Notes: generated by a model from the letters alone, not told the origin. DNA of 64,000 bases from Aotearoamyces nothofagi (GCA_015345905.1 JADDTR010000018.1:248361-312360), one strand, 5' to 3'. Shown: positions 21,944-34,268, counted from the first letter of the stretch. Numbers and translations: made by a program.

Positions 21944-23608
21944 ATGGCCCGCCTAATAAACGACCTTCATAGACAGAAGGTGGCCATCATCGGCAGTGGA
22001 GTTGCCGGCATAGGCGCATTGTGGGCGTTGAACCGCACCCATCACGATGTCTATATGTACGAGGCTGCAGATCGACTTGGAGGCCATACCAACACGGCGG
22101 AGTTCAAGAATGGAAAGTACAAGACTGCGGTGGACACGGGCTTTATAGTATTGAATACTGCCACATATCGTCTGTATAATCTTACGTTTGACAGTATATG
22201 GGGGGCTAATATCATATAGCAAACTTCATTGCATTCCTCAACGCTCTGCAAATTGCCACGGTCCCTACAGACATGACCTTTGGAGTTTCACGTGATCACG
22301 GCCTGTTTGAATGGGCTGGAACCTCTCTCGGTGCAGTGTTTGCGCAGACCAGGAATATCTTCTCGCTGCGTATGTGGCGTATGATATTCGATATAACACG
22401 ATTCAATCAATTTGCATTAGATCTTCTCCAAGATGAGGAAGAAAATGGACTGTACTCTAACGGAAGTTGCAACGGAAGCAACGAGAATCATGAAGCTAAA
22501 AGACAAGAGACCGTTGGTGAGTATCTGGAAAGAGAGGGGTATTCGAACGCGTTTAGAGATGATTACTTGATTCCTATGACCGCTGCGGTATGGAGTACGA
22601 GCCCGGATAAATGCTCGTTGGAATTTCCAGCTGTGACACTTGTGCGATTCATGTGAGCCTAGTAACAACGTCCCTATATGGCCGGCACTGACCTAAAATA
22701 GGTGGAATCATCACCTTCTCACGACAGTCGGGGCTCGGCCGCAGTGGCTAACACTTGAAAACTGTGCCAAGAATTATGTCGACGCAGTTATTAATGGTTT
22801 TCCATCTAACCATCTGTTTCTCAAGACTCCTGTCAAATCCGTTACTAACAACTCATCTGGCCGAGTGGTCGTTCATCTCCAAGATGGGCGGAGAGAAACC
22901 TATGACCACGTAATTATTGCAACACATGGCGACCAGGCCCTTGATATTATCTCTCCAGAAGCTACTCTAGCTGAAAAGTCTATCCTATCCGCCTTTCAAA
23001 CTTCCCAAAATACAGCAATTCTTCACTCCGATATCTCTCTTATGCCTAAATCTCGCGTTGCGTGGTCGGCTTGGAACTACATGACCCTCTCATCTCCAGC
23101 ATCAATGTCCACCACCCCTGCACGCTCTGGAAACATCGATCAAGTTTGCCTGACTTACAACATGAACATACTTCAACATATTCCTGTCTCGGCATTTGGC
23201 GACGTGCTGGTTACCCTTAACCCTCTCCACCTCCCTCCACCATCCAAAATCCAGGGCCACTATACTTACGAGCACCCGCTGTACACCGCTGGCGCAATTA
23301 GGTCCCAGCTATTACTCCACACGATCCAGAACAAGCGCGGCATAAGCTACTGTGGCGCGTGGACGAAATACGGCTTCCATGAAGATGGCTTCTCGAGTGG
23401 ACTCAAGGTCGCTATCGATCATCTCGGTGCAAAGATTCCGTTTGAATTCAAGGATAGTACATTCTCCAGGGGGAAGAAGCCGGCATTGGGGGTTGCAGAT
23501 TGGGCATTGCGAGTGGTTATTTTGCTTGTACAAGTAATCGTTGTATTCCTCGAGCGACTGCTGGGTTCCTATCGATCAAGGCAGGCATTCCAGCAGCAAA
23601 AAGGGTAG
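21944..23608 (+). CDS. FAD/NAD(P)-binding amine-oxidase-like flavoprotein (COG2907 type)
   Basis: Exons 21944-22169, 22220-22652 and 22702-23608 (introns of 50 and 49 bp) give 521 residues. The N-terminal Rossmann motif VAIIGSGVAGIGALW (about 13-27) binds FAD, followed by an acidic strand end (YEAADRLGGHTNT) typical of amine-oxidase-fold enzymes. The first intron was placed to restore the conserved TYPNFIAF, and the second restores FMWNHH. The C-terminal FAD-closing block reads YCGAWTKYGFHEDGFSSG (about 425-445), and a hydrophobic helix near the end (VILLVQVIVVFLERL) may anchor it to a membrane. The substrate is unknown. In bacteria this family often sits beside cyclopropane-fatty-acid synthase; no such neighbour is seen here. 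Confidence 0.85.
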
Positions 23609-24560
23609 AACAATGAGACGGCGTAAAAAGAAGTACATGACCCATTTGATCCAAGCCAGTTTATTTGCGTGTGCATATGACCTTCCAGGGTACCCTGATG
23701 ACAGACTTTTTGAGCATTTTACCAGGGCGATAAGTCCAGCGGCCAAACGGCCAATCAATGCAGACCGCCTGAGCTAATCAGTCACGTGGATGACAGCACG
23801 AAGCAGCGAGTATCAAAGGCGGCGGCCTCCGAAGAGCCATCTGATTGATGCACGGCCTGCGCACTTGGCGACTCTAACTCTATCATCTACTCTACTGTAC
23901 TGTACTACAAGTACGAAGTAGAGCACTGTTGCCGGCTTACGGAAGCTCGATCGGATGTGTCCGAATACGGTACCGTGGTTTACGATGCTTGAAGCCCCCC
24001 CAAGCTGACAATTCACTATAGAGACACGACAGAGTGCACGAGTAGCCATAGCCATAGCCATAGCTGCCAGATGAATGAACGGCCGTGGCAGGACGAGGGA
24101 TTGGCATTATTCCGAGTTCGAGTTCACCGCCTGAGGCTTACCCAGGACGCCGGCGGTGCTGTACTCCGCTCTCCGGGCTCGCTCGCTGCCTGACGAGCTA
24201 CGGTGCATTTGGCGGGTTATCTTAGCGTGCGAGGCCGCAAGCGCGAGCTGGAGCTATCGGAGCTCAGCGACTGGAAGGGGGGAAGGGCGGAGACGAGTGC
24301 CTGGGAATGTCTGGATGGCGGCCGCCATTGAAATGGTCGAGATAAGACACGGCGGGCTGCTTGCCACCGGTGTCTGCCACGGCTGCTTTCTACGTAGATA
24401 TGCCTGTGATGCTACCATCCATCACATTGCTTCTTTTCCCTTCTTCTCGCGTTTCAACTGCACCGGCTATAAGAAGCTGGCACTGCCCGCAAGTGGGATA
24501 TGATATCGTCACCATAACGTCTCCGGAGGCTTGAAGACACACGCCAGTCCCAGAGCCATC
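23609..24560. promoter_or_regulatory. Upstream region of the xanthine dehydrogenase gene
   Basis: This 952-bp gap carries an exact TCGG-N6-CCGA palindrome at 23951-23964, a one-mismatch version (TCGG-N6-GCGA) at 24257-24270, two HGATAR sites (24217-24222 on the minus strand, 24340-24345 on the plus strand), a TATA-like CTATAAG near 24468, and a short AGCCAT repeat at about 24043-24064. In Aspergillus nidulans the UaY activator binds TCGG-N6-CCGA and AreA binds HGATAR at purine-catabolism genes. Function here is inferred from position and sequence. Confidence 0.6.
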
Positions 24561-27500
24561 ATGGCGCCCATTGCCATCTCCCCTGCGCCTGCTGTTTCTC
24601 AATCTGCTGCGCATTCCCTCTCGTCGCTGACGGACTCTTATGACTCGACGCTGCGCTTCTATCTTAACGGCACCCGTGTTGTGCTCGATTCGATCGACCC
24701 AGAGATTACCCTGCTCGAATATCTTCGGGGCATTGGGCTTACAGGCACCAAGCTTGGATGTGCTGAAGGCGGCTGTGGAGCTTGCACTGTTGTCGTCAGC
24801 CAGTATAACCCTACGACGAAGAAGATCTACCATGCCAGCGTCAATGCTTGCCTTGCCCCGCTTGTCAGCGTTGATGGCAAACATGTGGTCACGGTGGAGG
24901 GCATTGGCAGTGTAAACAAGCCGCATCCAGTGCAGGAGAGAATTGCAAAAGGAAATGGTAGCCAGTGCGGTGTAAGTAACCTTTGATCCTTTTGTGCTGC
25001 CTTCAATTGGTGATAATGCTGTGGATAACCTAGCCCTTATTTTGAATTTATTGATCTTGTAATAGCAATTGCGTTATCTAACATGGCTAACAGAAATGAT
25101 AGTTTTGTACACCAGGCATAGTCATGAGCCTATATGCCTTACTACGAAATGACAACGATCCATCTGAGCTGGAGATTGAGGAAGCTTTTGATGGAAATCT
25201 CTGTCGGTGCACTGGATATCGCCCAATTCTCGATGCAGCGCAAACGTTCAGCTCTGGTATGAATTGTGCGAAATCAAAATTTAATGGTGGTGGCGGATGT
25301 TGCATGGACAAAGAAAATGGAGCTTCCTCTGGTGGATGCTGCAAGAGCAATGGAAATGGCGTGGATGACCAGCCGGCCAAGAGATTTACACCACCCGGAT
25401 TTATCGAATACAAACCGGACACAGAACTTATTTTCCCGCCTCCTCTCACGAAGCATGAATTCAAGCCATTGGCATTTGGCAACAAGAGAAAGAGATGGTA
25501 TCGCCCGGTCACCCTACGGCAGCTTCTTGAAATCAAGAGTGTCTACCCGTCAGCTAAGATTATTGGTGGCAGCACGGAGACCCAAATCGAGATCAAGTTT
25601 AAGGCAATGCAGTATTCTGCGTCGGTTTTTGTAGGCGATATTGCAGAGCTAAGACAATACTCGTTCCGGGACGACCATCTTGAGATTGGCGGAAATGTCA
25701 TCTTGACTGATCTTGAAAGGATCGCCCAAGAAGCAATTAAGCATTACGGTCCCGAAAAGGGTCAAGTATTCGCTGCTGTCTATAAGCAGCTTAAATACTT
25801 TGCCGGTAGGCAAATCAGAAATGTTGGCACACCCGCAGGCAACCTAGCCACCGCTAGTCCTATCAGTGATTTGAACCCTGTTTTCGTTGCTTCCGACTCT
25901 ATTCTTATAGCCAAGTCACTGGATAAGGAAACCGAACTCCCAATGTCAAGTTTCTTTAAAGGTTACCGGACAACTTCCCTACCTGCAGATGCTGTCATTG
26001 CAAGCATACGGATACCAATCACGGCAGAGAATGAATACTTCAGGGCATATAAGCAAGCCAAGAGAAAAGATGATGATATTGCTATTGTCAATGCTGCTTT
26101 GCGGGTCAAGCTTAGCCCTTCCCACATAGTAGAAAGCGTCGATTTGGTATTTGGTGGTATGGCACCTACCACTATCTCTGCAAAGAAATCAGTTGCATAT
26201 CTTGCAGGCAAGAAATGGACTCATCCTGCAACGCTCGAAGGGACAATGAATGCTTTGGAGCAAGACTTTGATCTCCGATTTGGCGTTCCAGGTGGCATGG
26301 CAACATATCGCAAATCTCTAGCACTCGGTTTCTTTTACCGTTTCTACCAAGAAGTTCTGTCAAAATTGTCTGTTAATATTGAGGATGTGGATGAGGAGGC
26401 GATCGAAGAAATTGAAAGAATGATTTCTATCGGCAAGGAAGACCGTGAATCTTCTGTTGCCTACCATCAGAAGATTCTGGGGAAGTCTAGCCCACATGTG
26501 GCAGCAATGAAGCAATCCACTGGTCAAGCCCAGTATACAGACGACATTCCCGTACAAAGAAACGAGTTATATGGATGCCTGGTGCTTTCTACTAAGGCTC
26601 ATGCAAAAATAACTTCAGTGGACTGTTCCCCTGCTATGGATCTACCAGGCGTTGTAGATTTCATTGATCACACAGATATGCCCAGTCCTGAGGCGAATAT
26701 GTGGGGTGCTCCTGTTTGCGATGAGGTTTTTTTGGCTGTTGGTGAGGTCTTCACTGCCGGTCAACCCATTGGAATGGTTCTTGCAACTTCTGCTACGTAT
26801 GCTGCAGCAGGAGCCAGAGCAGTCAAGGTCGATTACGAAGAATTACCTGCTATCTTCACGATTGAAGAAGCTATCGAGAAGGACAGTTTCTTTGAGCACT
26901 ACCGTTATATTCAGAAGGGAGATGTCAATGATGCTTTTGCTAAAGCGGACCATGTATTTACAGGCATTACGAGAATGGGCGGCCAAGAGCACTTTTATTT
27001 GGAAACAAATGCTTGCGTTGCTGTCCCAAAGCCTGAAGACGGGGAGATGGAGATCTATGCTAGCACCCAAAATCCTACTGAGACGTGAGTGAACTCAACG
27101 ATCAAATAACTAAGGGCGACCATTAACGATAATATATAGGCAAACGTACGTTGCTCAAGTCTGCAATGTTACTGCTAATAAGGTGGTATCAAAAGTAAAG
27201 CGGCTTGGTGGTGGCTTTGGCGGCAAAGAAACCCGCTCGATCCAACTGACAGGTATATGTGCACTTGCGGCAAAGAAGACTGGTCGTCCGGTCCGGTGCA
27301 TGCTCAATCGTGATGAAGATATTATCACCTCAGGTCAGAGACATCCCTTCATGGCCCGATGGAAGGTTGCTATCAACAAGGATGGCAAGCTTCAAGCGCT
27401 GGATGCCGATATTTTTGCCAATGGTGGATGGTCTCAGGATCTCAGCGGTGCCGTTGTTGACCGTGCTCTCTCACACATTGAGAATTGCTATTATATTCCA

Positions 27501-28868
27501 AATATGGATGTAAGGGGCCGGGTATGCAAGACGAATACTGTATCAAATACTGCTTTCCGTGGATTTGGAGGGCCTCAAGGTCTCTTCATAGCAGAATCAT
27601 ACATGGAAGAAATCGCGGATCGTCTTGATATTCCTGTCGAGAGGCTTAGAGAGATCAATTTCTACAAGCCATTACAGGAAACGCACTTTAACCAACCGCT
27701 CAAGGATTGGCATGTACCGATTATGTATGAGCAGGTTCAGGCCGAATCCTCATATCCTGAGCGCCGAGAAAAAGTCACAAAATTTAACGCTGAGCATAGG
27801 TGGAAAAAGCGAGGTTTGGCTCTCATACCGACCAAGTTTGGTATCTCCTTCACTGCTCTATTTCTCAACCAGGCTGGGGCACTGGTCCACATCTATCATG
27901 ATGGGTCCGTTTTAGTAGCGCATGGTGGCACAGAAATGGGCCAAGGTCTGCATACGAAGATGTCCATGATTGCGGCGGAAAGCTTAGGCGTACCCCTCGC
28001 CGATGTTTTCATTTCTGAAACTGCTACGAACACAGTCGCCAATACGTCTTCCACAGCGGCATCTGCATCGTCGGATCTTAATGGCTATGCGATCTTCAAC
28101 GCCTGCAAGCAACTGAATGAGCGTCTCGAACCATACCGCGAGCGACTTGGCAGAGACGCGTCAATGCATAAGCTTGCCTCAGCAGCCTACTTCGACCGAG
28201 TCAACCTTTCCGCGAATGGCTTTTACAAAACTCCCGAAGTTGGATACACATGGGGTTCAAATACAGGACAGATGTTTTTCTACTTTACTCAAGGTGTTGC
28301 TGCCGCAGAAGTCGAGATTGATACACTTACTGGCGACTGGACTTGCTTACGTGCGGACATTAAGATGGATGTTGGACGGTCTATAAATCCCTCCATTGAC
28401 TATGGACAAGTCGAAGGCGCTTTTGTACAAGGAATGGGGTTGTTTACAACCGAAGAGAGCTTATGGTTTCGAGGCGGCCCCATGAAAGGCCAAATTGCCA
28501 CCCGTGGGCCTGGTGCATACAAGATTCCTGGATTCCGGGATATCCCTCAAGAGTTCAACGTCAGCCTGCTCAAGGGCGTGGAATGGGCGGAACTTCGAAC
28601 GATTGCGCGATCTAGAGGTGTTGGTGAGCCGCCGCTTTTCATGGGTAGCGCTGTATTTTTCGCCATCCGTGATGCGTTAAAGGCAGCTAGAAAGCAGTGG
28701 GGGGTTACCGCGGTACTAGGCAAGGAAGGAGTAGAAGGCGATGGCTTGTTACACTTGGAAAGCCCGGCAACGCCAGAAAGGATTAGAATCAGCTGTGCTG
28801 ACCCGATCATAAAAAGAGCGTTTGTGAAACCGCAGGCAGGAGAGAAGAGCTTTTTCATTGCGATTTAA
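24561..28868 (+). CDS. hxA: Xanthine dehydrogenase (purine hydroxylase I)
   Basis: It oxidises hypoxanthine to xanthine and xanthine to urate with NAD+ as acceptor, the entry to purine use as nitrogen source. Exons 24561-24971, 25103-27084 and 27140-28868 give 1373 residues, the full family length. The first 2Fe-2S cluster has C67, C72 and C75 in [10 protein letters not shown]. The second includes Cys in QCGFCTPG and C171/C173 in [12 protein letters not shown] Cys/Gly-rich linker precedes the FAD domain (about 255-450, with [11 protein letters not shown]). Molybdopterin domains fill the C-terminal two thirds, with [19 protein letters not shown] and the active-site Glu region GVGEPPLF. An earlier in-frame non-ATG codon exists at 24531, but ATG 24561 ([10 protein letters not shown]) is the start. 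All cofactor ligands look intact. The upstream region carries candidate UaY and GATA sites. Confidence 0.95.
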
Positions 28869-29062
28869 AAAGCCCTTTGGAGTTTGTACAAGTACATAGT
28901 TTTATGATTTATGAGGCGGTGGCACATCAATGAAGATGATGACACTCGTTATAGCGGTAGCAATCTATCACGAAGCGATTCTAATTCATGGGGTGCATTC
29001 CGTTATCTTAGACCGTCTAAGAGTCTATAATGCCCACGATGTAAAGCAAAACATCTGACGCT

Positions 29063-30734
29063 CTAAGCCTCGATGTACTTCTTCAGCCCCCTCAATCTCT
29101 CCTTGGCCGTCTCCAAAACGTCATCGTTTTTGCACACTGCAAAGCGTAGATAGTCCTCTGCAATATGTGCGTTCTTGTCGGTATAGAATTCCGTAGGCGG
29201 AATGGCCGCGACGCCAACCTCCTGGATCAGAAACCAGCTGAGCTTGAAATCTCTCGGTCTCTCGGCGACATGCGGAGGGAAGGGGTAGCCTTCCGGGATC
29301 CTGACCTTCTTCATGTTGACGAGGACGAAGTATCCGCCCTCGGGGTCGGAGAAGGGCAAGCCGAGCTCGGGCCAGATGGCGTTGAAGAGGTCCATCTTGG
29401 CCTTCATGTCCTTCTGGGCCGAGACCCAGAAGCCGTTTGCGTCGGCCTGCTCGAAGCCGATGGCGCAGGCTTCTTGGAGAGGAGAGACGCTGCTGTAGCA
29501 GATCCGGGTGTGTGCTGCTGATACGTATTGGATGAGGTGGGGTGGGCCGATCAGCCATCCTACGCGCCAGCCCGTGGCGTAGAAGTTCTTGCCTGCGGAG
29601 CCGACGGTCAAGGTCAGGCGCTCGATCTCGGGGGAGAGAGTGGCGACGCGGGTAAATGGGACGTAGTAGAGGCGGTCGTAGACTTCATCGGAGAGGATGA
29701 TGATGTTGTTTTTCACGCAGAGCTCGCCGATTTTGAGAAGTTCTTCTCTAGAGAGTACTTTGCCGACTGTTTTCAGAGTAAGTAGATGCAGTTTATGGTG
29801 CTTTCAGATTGCTTACCTGGATTGTGGGGGGTGTTGATTACAATCATCTTCGTACGTGTAGTGATTGCAGCCTCAAGCTGGGCAAAGTCGATGGTCCATT
29901 CGGCTGCTGAGGACGTCTCCGTTGCGCCATTTGGAGGAGGATGGAGAGGAACGTAAACGATCTTTCCGCCGGGCATTTCAATATTGCTTAGATATCTAGT
30001 TTCATGTTAGATACGCATCTTACGGCAATGTAACTTAATGACTCACTGGTCAAAAAAGGGCTCAAACACAATGACTTCGTCTCCTTCCTCGATGAAGCCC
30101 ATGAAAGCACTTAGCATCCCTGTTCATGATATCAGTAATACGCTTAAAAGATATAGTAAGATCGATCGTACCTTCATTCGCCCCAGTCGTGATTGTAACC
30201 TCCGTCTCTGGGTCTATCTTCCTCCCCCAAAATGGGGAGTACGCATCGGCAATAGCCTTGCGTAGTCTCGGTCGACCTTTCGTTGGAGAGTACTGATTAC
30301 AGTCGACCTGGTCTAACGCTTGCTTCGCTGCATCTATGATAAATGGCGGTGGATTATAACCAAAGAAACCCTGACCCATGTTCACAATTGGTTGCTTGGG
30401 CGAGGCCGCAGCCGCTTCATTGACGATGGACCTTGGTTTCATCAGTGTGAGCTCTCAAAATGATAAGAAGGATATCGTAATGGGGAAAGCATTGAAGCCA
30501 ATAGACATAGACTGTGCATAGACTGTAGATACAATGATTAAGGAGATTTGCAGATTTGACATACCAGACATCCTGCCTCCTTCCAGCAACCCGCGCCGCG
30601 GGTTGTAGGTCTGCCCGTTTGTCCACCATTGTAGAGCTCAAGTATCTGACACCCTTTGCAAGATGCCGACTTCTATGAGGCTGCGATGGGATCAGGGTGC
30701 GTAGGAATGTTGAAGAGATGGCACAGGGTCTCAT
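29063..30734 (-). CDS. bna3: Kynurenine aminotransferase (BNA3-like, PLP enzyme)
   Basis: Class I/II aminotransferase expected to convert kynurenine and 2-oxoglutarate to kynurenic acid; relatives also have cysteine-conjugate beta-lyase activity. Five exons (30565-30734, 30172-30431, 30047-30119, 29817-29995, 29063-29766) total 1386 nt, 461 residues. The N-terminus (about 1-35) is basic and Ser/Thr-rich, like a mitochondrial presequence, and a second Met (MVDKRAD) could start a cytosolic form. Recognisable blocks are DVWSIVNEAA, MGQGFFGY, TTGANEG, FFDQY, NTPHNPVGKVLS, SDEVYDRL, and the PLP Lys near residue 287 in GSAGKNFYATGWRVGW. Arg in LRFAVCKND near the C-terminus fits the substrate-carboxylate contact. 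It is convergent with xanthine dehydrogenase. No pathway partner is adjacent. Confidence 0.92.
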
Positions 30735-31135
30735 GAGGAATACATGGAGGTTGTGACGAAGAACAGTCGTACAAGTGATTCATATATCCATAGCGTTGTC
30801 GGCGTTGTCGCAAGAGTGGATAGTAGAGCTCTTGCGCAATCGCAGGCTACCGGGGATCCCCCACTACGCTGGACGCACACCCGGGAATCCGGCCTCGGGT
30901 GAATCTAGCGGCCGCAAGGTGGGAGACGCCAGCCTCGCATCCTCTCTCCTCCTGCGTAGAATCACAGAAGCATCACTTGTCAGGCTGTCGCTGAAATGGA
31001 AGGGAAGCCATTTGATGTCGGGAATCGATTGTTGAAGATGTGCTAGAGTCACAGAGACCTGGCGTGCCACTCCATCTGAGCTGCGCGAGCATAGCATCAA
31101 CCTGCATCATTCCGAAAGCTTCTTACACCTCCAGC
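30735..31135. promoter_or_regulatory. Divergent promoters of bna3 and dsc3
   Basis: About 400 bp between start codons, moderately GC-rich. No clear element was recognised. Confidence 0.4.
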
Positions 31136-32005
31136 ATGGCGATCCCTTCGGTCCCCTCCTCGGCGGCCATGAAGCCTGTTAATCCCCTCCATATTACAGT
31201 ACGGTTTACGGCTTCGATACCCGACCTGCCGCTCGATATTCCTCAGCCTGCAAAGACAACAGTCGTTTCCCTTAGACACCTCATCCGAACTAATCTCCCT
31301 GCAACCATGTCATCGCGGCGTCTTCGTCTGATATACAGCGGCAAGATCCTGCCCGATGCATCATTTCTCCCCTCAGTTCTAAAGATTCCTCCTCCTCCTC
31401 CAGGCGCTCTTTCAGATCCTAAAGGCAAAGGCAAAGCTGTCGACATCGGGCCGCCCATTACACGAGTCTACATCAACTGCTCCATTGGCGATCCTCTCAC
31501 ACCTGAAGAGCTCTTGGAGGAAGCTTCCGCAGCGAAAGCATCGACCCCTTCTCCTTTACATATCGACACGTCTCCTAGCGGCTCTAATACCCCTTCTGTT
31601 CAACAGACAACCACAACGCCCATACCCCGAGGTTTCGACCGTCTCCTCACGACGGGTTTCACGCCCGCTGAAGTCGGGCAACTGCGCCTACAGTTTCTCT
31701 CCATTCAGTCCTCGATCCACACACCTGACACCATGCCCTCGCCCACGACCCTGCGACGCATGGAGGATGCGTGGATCGACGACAATGGCGCCACAACTGC
31801 AGGCGGAAGCACGGCCGACGCGGATCTGACTGGCGGCGCCCTCGACGACCTGCTATGGGGCCATATTATTGGCTTCCTGTGGCCTTTAGGCGCGATGGCG
31901 TGGCTAAGTCGCGAGGAAGGAGTCTGGAGTGCCAGGAGACAGACTGCGGTGTGGAGTGGATTTATGCTCTGCCTGATGTTTGGCGCTATGAATCTTTTGG
32001 CATAA
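31136..32005 (+). CDS. dsc3: Golgi Dsc E3 ubiquitin ligase subunit 3 (DUF2407)
   Basis: Dsc3 belongs to the Golgi Dsc E3 complex (Dsc1-4), which activates the SREBP transcription factor and degrades orphan membrane proteins, linked to sterol and hypoxia responses in fungi. The uninterrupted frame gives 289 residues from ATG 31136 (CAGCATGG context); an earlier in-frame GTG is not used. The N-terminal part (about 15-120) is ubiquitin-like (ITVRFTASIPDLPLDI, then LRLIYSGKILPD) with a Pro-rich loop. A Ser/Thr/Pro linker leads to the conserved GFDRLLTTGFTPAEVGQLR block (about 200-218), which recalls UBA-like DUF2407_C sequences. Two transmembrane helices follow, about 246-262 and 272-289. The protein ends right after the second helix. 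Confidence 0.88.
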   Translation: MAIPSVPSSAAMKPVNPLHITVRFTASIPDLPLDIPQPAKTTVVSLRHLIRTNLPATMSSRRLRLIYSGKILPDASFLPSVLKIPPPPPGALSDPKGKGKAVDIGPPITRVYINCSIGDPLTPEELLEEASAAKASTPSPLHIDTSPSGSNTPSVQQTTTTPIPRGFDRLLTTGFTPAEVGQLRLQFLSIQSSIHTPDTMPSPTTLRRMEDAWIDDNGATTAGGSTADADLTGGALDDLLWGHIIGFLWPLGAMAWLSREEGVWSARRQTAVWSGFMLCLMFGAMNLLA

Positions 32006-32380
32006 AAAGCGAAAGATACGTGTTCTATTATGGGACGAGCATTGCATGGGCGTTCACGGGACCATCTTGGAAGATATTACACATTATGGAATGATACCCC
32101 CCAAAAAGCCGGCATCGATTGCTTCTATTTGATATTCACATGTAAATTTTATTACTCTATCAAATTTGGAAATGGAAACATGCCGAGTACTGTACAGTAC
32201 GTACAAATCTTTTAATTTACCTATGCTATGCCCGTCTGCTTTTCATACACGGTACACGCATCGGGGAAATGCTGGAAATAGCCAACCTCTGTTCAGCCAT
32301 CTATCCATACAAAATAAACAAGCAACAGAACGCCAGTCCATGCAGCGCCGAAATGTAGATTTGGTGCGAATGTAGCACAA
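32006..32380. other. Intergenic between convergent dsc3 and utp5
   Basis: 375 bp of 3' flanking sequence. No gene or repeat is visible. Confidence 0.5.
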
Positions 32381-33637
32381 CTATGATCTTTTGGGGAACG
32401 CACGTCCGACCTTTTGCACCTTTGCTGGCGGTGCTCTAGGCGTTGGTGCAGCGTCGTCGCTCTCCTCATCCTCTTCCAATGAATCTGCGTCTTCGTGGTC
32501 AACCTCATCTTCATCGCCCGTGTCGGCGTCTGTCTCCTCGGCCTCGTCGTCAAGTAGGTCATTGTCCGACTCATCCTCTTCTTCCTCATCCGAGTCTGCA
32601 ACGATGCCGTTTCCTACGGTGGTTGGCATGTCTTCTGATTCGTCGCTCTCGTCATCATCATAGCGGCTCCGTGAGGGCGCCGTCTTTAGGCCGTTTACTT
32701 TGGTGCCCTGCTCGTTCTCCGAATCGGAATCATCCTCACCCTCGACATATATGACGTCTTCCTCGTTATCTGATTCCTCGCCAGCTCGTCGCTGGTCACG
32801 CATGCTTCTCCGTAATTGCATCTGAGCTTCGAGCATATCGAGCTTGCCTTTTAGCGATAGGAGTGATTGAAGGCCACGGGCCCGCTCGTCGATAACGCGG
32901 TTTAGGTCCGCCAGCTTCTTGACGAGGTCTGGCTGAGTGGCTAGGTATCCACCGTGGGTGACCAGTGTCCATTGGATCCAAACCATTAGGCTGCCTGCAC
33001 GGCCGGGTCGGCGATGTAAACGCTCGGCGAGTTTGGATAGGAGGATGGATGCCAGAGGGGAGGACAGACGTTGGATTGTGGCGCGGATGGTGGGGATGTC
33101 GGTAGTTTGGAGACAAGATTCGAGGAGGGAGGTATCATTAGTCTTCAGGGCTTGGGTCAGAACTGTGCCGAGGGAGGCGCCGGATGGTAAAGCTAGAGCT
33201 GTGGTTGTGGGGTATGCGAGAGGTCGTGCTGAAGGATCATTGAAGGCGGCAGCGACATCGATGGGTTCGGTGCTATTGGCCAGAATCAGATCCCCAAAGG
33301 ATGGCTCTGCCTGCGCCTCATCCTCGTCGGGCGCCTGTGCGGAAGCCTCTTCCATATCTACATCCTCGCCGTCTCCGTTTGATGTCTGTGGGGCTCCACC
33401 TTCTGCCTCCTCTCCGCTGGCATCTGAGCCCTGATCGTCCGAATCCTCGTCATTGCTACTCGAGTCGCTGGAAATCTCGACAACGTCTTTGGTGCCGTTG
33501 GCTGCTGGCGACTCTGCAAGGCCACCGCCGGCCACGACAGCCCGGGACTCGTCCAAGCTCTGCTTTGCGGCAGCTTTGGCGCTCTGCTTCACGACGGGCT
33601 GGCCGAGCTTGGAGGGGAGCTTTCGTTTCGTAGACAT
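32381..33637 (-). CDS. utp5: Small-subunit processome protein UTP5 (Utp12 domain)
   Basis: Utp5 is in the t-UTP/UtpA subcomplex, which binds nascent pre-rRNA and couples its transcription to processing. The intact frame gives 418 residues from ATG 33637 (MSTKRKLPSKLGQP). Upstream in-frame codons to 33742 include a possible earlier start, but the internal Met has the family's usual beginning. Order: basic N-terminus, a long acidic Ser/Asp/Glu stretch (about 50-110), a conserved Utp12-type helical domain (about 125-270, with SLGTVLTQALKTNDTSLLESCL and VWIQWTLVTHGGYL), then a second long acidic disordered tail ending basic (KVQKVGRAFPKRS). It lacks the WD40 repeats of yeast Utp5, as is common for the annotated ascomycete form, so the WD part may be encoded elsewhere. 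Confidence 0.82.
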   Translation of the reverse strand: MSTKRKLPSKLGQPVVKQSAKAAAKQSLDESRAVVAGGGLAESPAANGTKDVVEISSDSSSNDEDSDDQGSDASGEEAEGGAPQTSNGDGEDVDMEEASAQAPDEDEAQAEPSFGDLILANSTEPIDVAAAFNDPSARPLAYPTTTALALPSGASLGTVLTQALKTNDTSLLESCLQTTDIPTIRATIQRLSSPLASILLSKLAERLHRRPGRAGSLMVWIQWTLVTHGGYLATQPDLVKKLADLNRVIDERARGLQSLLSLKGKLDMLEAQMQLRRSMRDQRRAGEESDNEEDVIYVEGEDDSDSENEQGTKVNGLKTAPSRSRYDDDESDESEDMPTTVGNGIVADSDEEEEDESDNDLLDDEAEETDADTGDEDEVDHEDADSLEEDEESDDAAPTPRAPPAKVQKVGRAFPKRS

Positions 33638-34268
33638 GGTCAATGTGCGCTCGTGGACACGGCAAAGGCGAGAGGAGCCTGATCTGGGCGAGAGGCAGTG
33701 GCTCGAGTGTGGGTGTTGCGGTGTTGCAGCGGGAGGTGGCACGCAAACAGGACGTGCTGGAGCGGGCTCGTCGACCGATTAAGAAAAATAAATTCGAGAC
33801 GATCGTGGCCCAAGCTCAGCGGCGGTCACGTGGGCCGTGGCCGCTTCGGATCAGGTGTTCGTTAAGGCAGCCGTTAGCGGCCTCGGGCAGAAAAAGAGCA
33901 AAAAGACAGGCCGGCTGGCCTGCTCGCCTCCTGGCCTCCTTGGGACCAGTCATACTTTGACGCAAGGGCAGGCTAGGCCGCACTGCGCCTAGCGGCAGGC
34001 GCAGGCCGGGGCGGCCATTGGCCACGCGGGCGCCTGCACATGCGGCATCCCGGCTAGCGCGGCGCAAGCGGCCCGGCTGAGGCCTTTGCAGCGCGCACCA
34101 GCCTCTCGGCTGCCCGACAGCTGCAGGGCCTGCTGGGGCTTGACGCGGTAGCCTGGCGTGCGCATCCCTGCCCCCTCTGGCGCCCGTCGTGCGCAGCGTA
34201 TAATAAGTGCCAGCGCTTTCCCCCGAAATTCGCTAGAGTTGTCTCTTTGATCTCTTGCAGTGAAGGCC
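33638..34268. promoter_or_regulatory. GC-rich divergent promoter of utp5 and bdf1
   Basis: 631 bp between divergent starts, rich in GGCC and GGC triplets around 33900-34120. A TTGCAG|TGAAGG sequence just before the bdf1 ATG may be the acceptor of a 5'UTR intron. No specific binding site was recognised. Confidence 0.45.
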
